The notes under the pieces were generated by a model. It searched no databases. It worked only from the letters and a program-made list of their open reading frames with translations, and was not told the DNA's origin. A DNA stretch of 13,793 nt, from NCBI GenBank assembly GCA_016213865.1, contig JACQZL010000124.1, forward strand, positions 1 to 13,793, written 5' to 3'. The number at the start of each line of letters is the position of its first letter. The stretch's first letter is position 1. Shown in pieces: positions 6,992 to 12,578 of this stretch. Source of the DNA: Candidatus Rifleibacteriota bacterium. GTDB taxonomy: Bacteria; UBP17; UBA6191; JACPRK01. Made by a program: the position numbers and the translations under genes.

Positions 6992-8103
6992 CCGAGGGAA
7001 CCGACTACCGCTATCGCATTCTCTACCCGAACGACCAGCGCTCGCCGCTCTACGAGTTCCGGACCCCGCAGCTCTATTTCACGGCCCTGTCCGTCAAGCG
7101 AACCTCTCTGGTCACCGTCGAGGTCCTCGCCCAGACCTCGGCGGACGTGCGGGCCTGCCTGGAGTACCGCAAGGGCGGAGAGCCGCAGCGCGATGCGGCG
7201 CCCACGACACCGGGACGGGCGCACTCTTTCACGCTGGGGACCGTGGAGGCCGACCGGGGAGCGACGCTCCGGGTCGTGGCCCTGGGCAAGAACGGCGGCG
7301 AGAAGCCGAGCGAGTGGTTGGAGGTACCGGCCCCGGTGCTAAAGGCGCGCGAGCTGGCCGCGGCCACCCGGCGCTTCGCTCTCCGGGATTGGGTGCTCCG
7401 CGCGGAGAAGGCCCTGGCTGCCCGAGCCGACCCCAAGGCCATCGCCCGGCAGATGGACGACCTCTGGAAGCAGGAGCCTGCCTACCGGCTGTTGCGGAGC
7501 TTCCAGGAACTGGGGCCACTCTTTCTGCAAAGCCGTGACGTGCCGCTCGACGGGAAGCTCGAGGCCTACCATGCCCTGGCGCCCCTGGCCGACCTGAACC
7601 TCTACTGCTCGGTGAAGCGCATCCCCTTCCGCGTGCCGGTGGACGAGGTCCTTCCTCGAAACTTCAGCCCGTCCCTCGAACCGCGCGTCAAGACGAGCGA
7701 GATGCTGGGCACCAAGCTGAGGACCCGTTTCAGTTTCACACCCCAGAGTACGCTGCCTTCGCCGGACCAGCCGGCCGCCGCCGGTCCCCTCGCCGAGGAC
7801 GCAGTGGTCGTGAAAGTCCCCGACGCCGCCGGGCTCCGAGAGGCGGAAATGCTGCTGGGCGTGGAGCTGAGCGACCCGCTGTCGATCCTCAACGTGTCGG
7901 TGAACGGCCAGTTGACGCTCAGGTTTCGCCAGCCCGAGGCTGCCTTCGGGCGCACTTACCTGGCGATGGCCCACACGTTCGATCCGAGGGTGTTGCGAGA
8001 CGGCGAGAACCGGCTCGTCATCACCGCGAGCACGGTGCCGGGTTGCCAGTTGCTGGAACCCTCGCGCGTACAGTTCGTGACGTTGATGCTGGGCAGGAAG
8101 TGA
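6832..8103 (+). CDS. FN3-like extracellular part of the kinase (separate ORF by frameshift)
   Basis: The ORF encodes 423 residues from a GTG that lacks any ribosome site, which supports it being the severed C-terminal part of the upstream kinase. Residues 1-80 look like an FN3/purple-acid-phosphatase-type N-domain: ARISWQSDAVYPTRLEYGES, then ALTEGTDYRYRIL and YEFRTPQ. A second similar unit spans about 83-168. Residues 170-245 are helical (RELAAATRRFALRDWVLRAE). The C-terminal 100 residues form a beta-sandwich of carbohydrate-binding type, with LNVSVNGQLTLRF and LRDGENRLVITAS. No signal peptide is present, as expected if export depends on the kinase transmembrane helix. Likely role: extracellular ligand-sensing part, possibly for glycans. 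If the shift is real in the cell, this part would not be made efficiently. Confidence 0.75.
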   Translation: MEADFNSARISWQSDAVYPTRLEYGESEHQLRVSEAPEKSAPATRHAVVLTALTEGTDYRYRILYPNDQRSPLYEFRTPQLYFTALSVKRTSLVTVEVLAQTSADVRACLEYRKGGEPQRDAAPTTPGRAHSFTLGTVEADRGATLRVVALGKNGGEKPSEWLEVPAPVLKARELAAATRRFALRDWVLRAEKALAARADPKAIARQMDDLWKQEPAYRLLRSFQELGPLFLQSRDVPLDGKLEAYHALAPLADLNLYCSVKRIPFRVPVDEVLPRNFSPSLEPRVKTSEMLGTKLRTRFSFTPQSTLPSPDQPAAAGPLAEDAVVVKVPDAAGLREAEMLLGVELSDPLSILNVSVNGQLTLRFRQPEAAFGRTYLAMAHTFDPRVLRDGENRLVITASTVPGCQLLEPSRVQFVTLMLGRK

Positions 8104-8105
8104 CT

Positions 8106-8128
8106 GGGTGACTGGGTGGGTGGGGGGG
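8106..8128 (+). other. G-quadruplex-type G-run in convergent spacer
   Basis: GGGTGACTGGGTGGGTGGGG, followed by three more G, contains four G-tracts separated by loops of 5, 1 and 1 bases. This fits the standard quadruplex pattern, with very short loops that favour stability. It begins three bases after the stop codon of the FN3-like ORF and ends seven bases before the end of the opposing gene, so it would sit in the RNA 3' end of the plus-strand gene. It also contains the imperfect direct repeat TGACTGGG. A role in transcription termination or mRNA 3'-end protection is inference. Confidence 0.5.
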
Positions 8129-8134
8129 CTGCCG

Positions 8135-9853
8135 TCACTCCCACACGATGCGGTAGACCTCCATCCTGGGGTGCGCGCTGCCCGTCAGGTGGGCGTACCA
8201 GAAGTGCTGCTGCGACACCTGGAACCGGGCCAACGGCTCGAAACGCGCACGGGGACCGGGCTCGCCGCGCCTGGCATAGAGACCGAACTGGGCCAGCATG
8301 TGCTTGAGCGGTGTGTTCAAAGGGAGCGGCAGAGCCAGGTGGGTGGCGCCCCGCCGGTGAAGATAGGCCAGCGTGCGAGCCTGGTGCAGCGCCTTTGCCG
8401 CGGCGGCGTCCGTGAGGCCGCCGAAGTCGACGATTTCCCGCCCTCCAAAGTAAGCCAGGGCGCCGAAGTCGAAGGCCGCGACGCGGGCGGCGGGGGACAG
8501 GTTCGCGGCGATCCACCTGCCGGCCTCGCAGTGGACCCGGTCGAGCTGGAAGGCCGTCCCGCGGGTAGCCCGCCACCAAATGCCGGCGTTGAAGGCAGCC
8601 GGGACCAGGAGCAACACTGCCAGGACCGCGAACGGCCGGTCGGTCCGCAGACTGTCTGGCGGCTTCGAGGCCCGGGGACGTCGCCGGCGGAGCCACCAGC
8701 TCAACCAGGTGGCCAGTGCCCAGGCGCCGACGGCGGGAAGCGCCGAGGCCAGCAGCAGGTTCACCGGCTGATAGCGACCCGCCGCGCTGGGGGTCGGCAG
8801 CAGGACCGCATACGCCAGGTTGTGGACGAGCGCATAGAGCGTCAGCGGCCACAGCCCCCCACACGTCGCGGCGCGGACCAGTCCGGCCGCCGACAGAATC
8901 GCCAGGAGTCCGGCAACGTGGGCGTCGACCACAGCGCCAGGCCCTTCCCGCAGGTAGTCGCCGAACGCCAGCGAATAGGTGTTGTCGCGCAGGTCCTCCC
9001 ACCACTCGCGAGCGTACTTGACCGCGCCCGCGGCCAGCTCGGCGGGCGACCACTGCAGGCCGGGAGGCAGGTTCGCCAGCCACCGGCGCCCCTGGTACGT
9101 GTCGGGCATCGCATGCCCGCCGACGAGCGTGTTGAGCGACATCAACAACGCCAGACCCGCGGCCGAGGGAACCATCCCTCGCCCCGCAGCCATGAGCACA
9201 GCCCGGGAACTTGCCCGCGCACCGGCCTTTCGTCGCCGGGTCAGTTCGACCAGCGCCAGCACGCCCCCGAGTGCCGCTCCCTCCGGCCGCGTCACCGCCA
9301 GCGCGGCCGCGGCCAGGCCCCCGCCTCGAGCGTCCCCGACCGCTTGCCGGTCCAACGCCAGCATCGCCAGAAAGAGCGTTGCCACCGCCTCCATCCCGCT
9401 CGCGCTCAGGTAGAGGAGGTTCCCCGACAGAGCCACGGCGCACGTGGAGATCGTGTCGAACGGCCCGGCCACGCCCGCTCGCCGGACCAGGCGTCCCCAC
9501 AGCCAGACCACCCCCACGAAACAGCCAGCCCCCGGTACGAGGGCAGCCATCTGGGGCGAGAGACCAAGCCCCATCAGCGCCGCCAGGAGGACGGCCCACA
9601 GATAGCCCGTGGTGCCTGTCGTCGACTGCGCCCCGGCGGTCAGCGCCCAGCGCCCCGTCTCGAGGAAGGTCCTCGCATAGGAGAGGTGAATCCAGGAATC
9701 GTCGCACGGGACGCTGGTCGCCCCCTGCGGCAACCGGTCGGCCAGCAGAAAGCCCACCGCCGTCGCCACCGCGAGGGCCACGGGGAGCCTGCTCCGGGGG
9801 CCGGGAGCCACAGGCTCGGGGAACCCGCCCGCGAGGGGCACTGGCTTGCTCAT
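8135..9853 (-). CDS. GT-C type polytopic membrane protein (putative glycosyltransferase)
   Basis: A 572-residue multi-pass inner-membrane protein. After the first helix the external loop carries Asp51-Asp52 in CDDSWIHLSYARTFLETGRW, followed by STTGTTGYLW. This DD-x-x-I-H...G-T-T pattern is that of GT-C transferases related to mycobacterial arabinofuranosyltransferase-like proteins. Further family-like signatures are LSASGMEAVATLFL, AVTRPEGAALG and AGRYQPVNLLLASALP. Hydrophobic helices continue to about 445; a soluble C-terminal domain follows. The likely role is transfer of a sugar from a polyprenyl-phosphate donor onto an external acceptor, which is unknown. It is the last gene of the TPR-LysM operon. 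The frame is open to GTG 9910, three bases after the upstream stop; ATG 9853 is preferred because the extra 19 codons use rarer codons, but neither start has a good ribosome site. Confidence 0.8.
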   Translation of the reverse strand: MSKPVPLAGGFPEPVAPGPRSRLPVALAVATAVGFLLADRLPQGATSVPCDDSWIHLSYARTFLETGRWALTAGAQSTTGTTGYLWAVLLAALMGLGLSPQMAALVPGAGCFVGVVWLWGRLVRRAGVAGPFDTISTCAVALSGNLLYLSASGMEAVATLFLAMLALDRQAVGDARGGGLAAAALAVTRPEGAALGGVLALVELTRRRKAGARASSRAVLMAAGRGMVPSAAGLALLMSLNTLVGGHAMPDTYQGRRWLANLPPGLQWSPAELAAGAVKYAREWWEDLRDNTYSLAFGDYLREGPGAVVDAHVAGLLAILSAAGLVRAATCGGLWPLTLYALVHNLAYAVLLPTPSAAGRYQPVNLLLASALPAVGAWALATWLSWWLRRRRPRASKPPDSLRTDRPFAVLAVLLLVPAAFNAGIWWRATRGTAFQLDRVHCEAGRWIAANLSPAARVAAFDFGALAYFGGREIVDFGGLTDAAAAKALHQARTLAYLHRRGATHLALPLPLNTPLKHMLAQFGLYARRGEPGPRARFEPLARFQVSQQHFWYAHLTGSAHPRMEVYRIVWE

Positions 9854-9913
9854 CCTCTGGCGAGGTCGGGATGGACCGGCCGTGCGCCGCAAGGGCGACA
9901 AGAGCGGCACCGG

Positions 9914-11116
9914 TCACTCGAGCGTCACATGGAGGCCGCGCGCCGCTGGATCTCCGCGGCGTACCGGTAGCTCGAGGCCGGCGGATGCGTTCCGCCGTTG
10001 TAGGCAGGCGTCCCGCAGCCAGGTCTCGAAGAGTTGCGGCGTCGCCTTGGCGCTGATGGTCGGGTACTTGCCCCAGCGGTTGAGCGCCGTCTTGAGCAGC
10101 GTGTACTCGCGGAAGAGCCGCTGCTTGGCCGCGTTGTCGAGTGCCCCGCCGCCCCGCCGATAGGTGTAGCCGCGGTACATCTTCTTGAGCCCCGCCGAGA
10201 CCGACTCCCCGGGCTTCATCAGCCCGGTCCCCTCCAGGATGAGCTTTGCTTCCCGCTCGCCGATCTGGCTGGCAGACTGGATATCGAGTGACGCGATCGC
10301 GTTGGGGGTCTTGCGGTAGGCGAGCGGATCGACGGCCGCGGAGTCGTCCGAGCCGCTGGTACGAACCACGGACAGATCGCCCGTGCGCACGGTCAGGTTG
10401 CCCTTCCCCCGTCCTGGCGTCAAAGTCGAAGTCGGGCCGGCCGGCCCCGTGGTCGAGACGGCCGTCAGGTCGGGAGTCGACTCGGGGGCACGAGGGCCGG
10501 AATCGACGCTGGTCGTCGAGGGGCGCCCGAACTCATAGTCGAAGGACTCCGTCAGTGCCTTTACCTGGGCCTCCTCGGGGAGGTCGAAGAGCTTGGTGCC
10601 CGTCTCGCCCGGGCCGAAGAGCCTGAAGGGCGAAGTGGAATCCGGCAGGCGATCCCGATTGGCCAGATAGAGCCCACGCCAGTACTTGGGCGTGCCGTAG
10701 AGCCGCTGCGACAGCGTCATGAACGTGTCTCCGGGCATGACGCGGACCTGCTTTCTCGTGCCGGTCGCGACGACCCGCTTCTCGGGAGGCTCGGGCAGGC
10801 GCAGCAACAGCTTGCCGTTTTCCAGGCCTGCCGTGGAGCCCGGCTCCAACCGGTCCTGGTTCTGCCTGTAGATCAGGTACCAGAGCGACGGATCGCCGTA
10901 GACGTTCCGCGAGATCTCGGCAAACAGCTCGGTGCCATCGTAGGCGTAGTATCGACCGTCCGAGCGCACGACGACGCGTTCGGAGCCGGCCGGGGTCGAG
11001 CCGTCGGGCCGGGTCAGGGTCGTCAGCCCGTCGTAAGTGACGCCGTCGGAGGCCGCCTGGAGGCAGGGCGCCGCCAGGCAAAGGAGCAGGCAGGAGCAGA
11101 GCAGGGAGCGATTCAC
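9914..11116 (-). CDS. Exported protein with two LysM-like domains
   Basis: A 400-residue protein with a signal peptide (1-22, Leu/Cys-rich core, cleavage likely near QAAS). Two diverged LysM-like units follow: about 48-107 (YDGTELFAEISRNVYGDPSL...IYRQNQDRL) and about 121-180 (VRVMPGDTFMTLSQRLYGTP...YLANRDRL). Both keep the ISxxxYGxPxxWxxIYxxNxDxL core of LysM domains, which bind peptidoglycan or other GlcNAc polymers. A Ser/Thr/Pro/Gly-rich linker (about 195-265) leads to a basic helical C-terminal domain (about 275-385) of unknown type, and the last 20 residues are Arg/Gly-rich. GTG 11116 overlaps the upstream stop as GTGA, with GGAAGGA about eight bases before it, so translation is coupled to the TPR gene. 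Likely periplasmic, holding the C-terminal domain at the wall. Confidence 0.85.
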   Translation of the reverse strand: MNRSLLCSCLLLCLAAPCLQAASDGVTYDGLTTLTRPDGSTPAGSERVVVRSDGRYYAYDGTELFAEISRNVYGDPSLWYLIYRQNQDRLEPGSTAGLENGKLLLRLPEPPEKRVVATGTRKQVRVMPGDTFMTLSQRLYGTPKYWRGLYLANRDRLPDSTSPFRLFGPGETGTKLFDLPEEAQVKALTESFDYEFGRPSTTSVDSGPRAPESTPDLTAVSTTGPAGPTSTLTPGRGKGNLTVRTGDLSVVRTSGSDDSAAVDPLAYRKTPNAIASLDIQSASQIGEREAKLILEGTGLMKPGESVSAGLKKMYRGYTYRRGGGALDNAAKQRLFREYTLLKTALNRWGKYPTISAKATPQLFETWLRDACLQRRNASAGLELPVRRGDPAARGLHVTLE

Positions 11117-11982
11117 GGTCTCTTCCTTCCGGGCTCGACGGCCTTCATCTTGAGGAGCTTGTCGGCCGCTCGCTGAGCGTAGGAGGTGTCCGGGTAGTTG
11201 TCGGTGACCTTCTTGAGGTACAGGCGCTGCTGGCGCAGGTCGCCCAGCTTGGAGAAGCCCGCCGCGACGGCGAAGTCGAGCGCCGCGGCCAACTCGGGAT
11301 CCTCCCGGAAGTCGCCCTTCTCGAGCGCCTCGAGGTACAGCCGGAGGCTTCGCTTGTACTCGCCGGCGCGGAAGCGCTCGTAGGCCAGGTTCGCCAGTTG
11401 GTGCGGGGTCGTCGCCTCCGAGTACGAGGACTGCGCGAGCGTCAGCGCCCCTTGCTTCCAGACGTAGGTCGTCGTCTTGGTGACATGGGGAGGAACGAAC
11501 GTGTGGAAGACCAGCGCTTCTTGCAGGACCAGCCTCTGCGCGGGCGCCTTGCCCTCGATCGACACCTCGCCCTCGTAGAGCGGCGTCTCGGCGAAGGGAC
11601 CCCAGACCAGCTCCAGCTTGCCACCCACCGGGCGATAGACCTCGGGGATGACGTGCTTGCCCTTTCCGCCGCTGGCCCAGGTGACGACCAGCATCTTGCC
11701 GCCGCCGAAAATGGCGGGCTGCAACTCGGCCACAGCGTACCCCTTGCGCGTCAAGAGGACGGAGCGCCTCCCGCCGGACTCGGCCCAGACGGTCCCCTCG
11801 AGGTCACCCGAAAGGACGTCGCGGATCGTGATGGTGCCTCCGAAGCTGCCTTGCGCCCCGAAGTCGATCGGCTCGAGCGTCTCCTCCTTCGGCTGAGCCA
11901 GGAGAGGCGTTGCGATCGAAGAAGCCACGAGGAGGACCGCTGCGACCGCGAGCCGAAGATACCGGACCCAGTTCGAGTGCAT
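11113..11982 (-). CDS. Exported TPR-type protein
   Basis: A 289-residue secreted or periplasmic protein. Its signal peptide begins MHSNWVRYLRLAVAAVLLVA and probably ends near LLAQ. The middle (about 35-185) is beta-rich with no family I recognise: SGDLEGTVWAESGGRRSVLL, AIFGGGKMLVVTWASGGKG. The C-terminal ~90 residues are tetratricopeptide-like helices, with LAYERFRAGEYKRSLRLYLE and the YfiO/BamD-style ending KKVTDNYPDTSYAQRAADKL. First gene of the three-gene operon. ATG 12009 is in frame and lies exactly seven bases after a TATAAT box, so it could be a leaderless start. I prefer ATG 11982 because the nine extra codons include four AT-ending ones unlike the gene body and the signal peptide fits better. 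It may recruit the LysM partner; this is inference. Confidence 0.82.
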   Translation of the reverse strand: MHSNWVRYLRLAVAAVLLVASSIATPLLAQPKEETLEPIDFGAQGSFGGTITIRDVLSGDLEGTVWAESGGRRSVLLTRKGYAVAELQPAIFGGGKMLVVTWASGGKGKHVIPEVYRPVGGKLELVWGPFAETPLYEGEVSIEGKAPAQRLVLQEALVFHTFVPPHVTKTTTYVWKQGALTLAQSSYSEATTPHQLANLAYERFRAGEYKRSLRLYLEALEKGDFREDPELAAALDFAVAAGFSKLGDLRQQRLYLKKVTDNYPDTSYAQRAADKLLKMKAVEPGRKRP

Positions 11983-12015
11983 GCCAAAACAACCGTCTCG
12001 GAAGAGCATGCCAGA

Positions 12016-12044
12016 ATTATAGGAAGCGAGCCGCCGAACGACAA
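12016..12044 (-). promoter_or_regulatory. Sigma70-type promoter of the TPR-LysM-GT-C operon
   Basis: On the minus strand TTGTCG (12044-12039, 4 of 6 to -35) is followed after exactly 17 bp by a perfect TATAAT (12021-12016). The predicted start point is at about 12009. The three downstream genes are overlapping or nearly so (4-bp overlap, then 3 to 60 bp), so this promoter probably drives all of them. Confidence 0.72.
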
Positions 12045-12120
12045 GCTCCAGACGGAGGCCGGGTGCGATGGCAACTCGCGGAAAAACGAAAGGTGGCCGC
12101 CATTCGCTTCAGTAGCGCGG

Positions 12121-12370
12121 GGGCTTGTCCCAATGGCATTAAATCCCTCACCAGGAGAGGCATGACAGAAGCCGGTAGGGTAGAAGCGGCATCTTGCCGC
12201 TTCCACAGGTCCGGCCAAGTCGCTGTCGTGTGACCGGGCGCCCAAAAAGCGGCTGGAAGCCGCTTCTACAGCCGCTTCTACCTTCTGGCGTGGCCATCGT
12301 TGCGGCCTCGCCGGCAAACCCATAGCAGGAGATGGGAACCATCACGATTTAATGCCATTGGGCTTATCCC
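12121..12370. repeat. Segment bounded by 17-bp inverted repeats
   Basis: CCCAATGGCATTAAATC at 12129-12145 is the exact reverse complement of GATTTAATGCCATTGGG at 12346-12362. The same ends also carry a direct repeat, GGGCTTGTCCC at 12121-12131 and GGGCTTATCCC at 12360-12370 (10 of 11 identical). Inside sit two palindromic units sharing GTAGAAGCGGC. The layout resembles a miniature, non-coding mobile element or a composite of extragenic repeats; no transposase is present in the window. Confidence 0.7.
12180..12281. repeat. Paired palindromic REP-like units
   Basis: Hairpin one: GAAGCGGCA (12183-12191), loop TCT, TGCCGCTTC (12195-12203), a perfect 9-bp stem. Hairpin two: AAGCGGCT (12247-12254), loop GGA, AGCCGCTT (12258-12265), a perfect 8-bp stem. 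A 12-base tandem duplication AGCCGCTTCTAC follows (12258-12269 and 12270-12281). The outer ends GTAGAAGCGGC (12180-12190) and GCCGCTTCTAC (12271-12281) are also exact inverse copies, so the whole 102 bp can fold as one unit, like a BIME-type pair of REP sequences. Confidence 0.75.
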
Positions 12371-12398
12371 CCGCCCGTGGAGCGGACCTCCTCGCCCG

Positions 12399-12440
12399 GC
12401 GGGCCACAAGCATGTCCTGAGCCTGTCGAAGGGGGCCCGC
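12399..12440. repeat. Hairpin enclosing a CCTGAGCCTGTCGAAGG motif
   Basis: GCGGGCC (12399-12405) pairs exactly with GGCCCGC (12434-12440). The 28-nt loop holds CCTGAGCCTGTCGAAGG (12416-12432), whose reverse complement CCTTCGACAGGCTCAGG I recognise as a phrase repeated in intergenic DNA of many unrelated environmental bacteria. That recognition is from memory, not from a search. Confidence 0.5.
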
Positions 12441-12540
12441 GCTACCACTCCTTGGACCACGCACCCCGCGATACGGCTCCCCACGATCTGCGTTTGCACT
12501 CCCGCCCGGACCGAGCGAAGCGCGGGCGCCGCGCTCCGTG

Positions 12541-12575
12541 TATACTGCAGCAGACCGGGGCCGGACCGGGAGGAG
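12541..12575 (+). promoter_or_regulatory. Candidate -10 box and ribosome site of the CHASE2 gene
   Basis: TATACT at 12541-12546 matches 5 of 6 to the -10 consensus and lies 32 bp before the start codon, giving a leader of about 26 nt. No good -35 box is seen 16-18 bp upstream. The Shine-Dalgarno GGGAGGAG (12569-12575 region) is strong and places GGAGG five bases before GTG 12579. Confidence 0.4.
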
Positions 12576-12578
12576 CAC

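Larger units (their letters stand above)
12045..12578. other. Repeat-rich intergenic region
   Basis: Between the TPR gene promoter and the CHASE2 gene lie more than 500 bp without a supported gene. It holds a 250-bp segment bounded by 17-bp inverted repeats (12121-12370), two tight hairpins within it, a further hairpin around CCTGAGCCTGTCGAAGG (12399-12440) and a weak hairpin CCCGC/GCGGG at 12501-12526. The local sequence drops in GC around the AATGGCATTAAAT arms. Small ORFs here read through the repeats on both strands and show no protein character. Confidence 0.7.

Noticed and set aside
7956..9970. Long ORFs on both strands over the GT-C gene (7956-9917 minus, 8108-9970 plus)
   Set aside because: Both are Arg/Gly/Pro-rich shadows; only the 8135-9853 frame shows membrane helices and GT-C motifs.
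12100..12440. CRISPR array in the repeat-rich spacer
   Set aside because: Repeats are palindromic units of differing length without regular spacers, and no cas genes are present.
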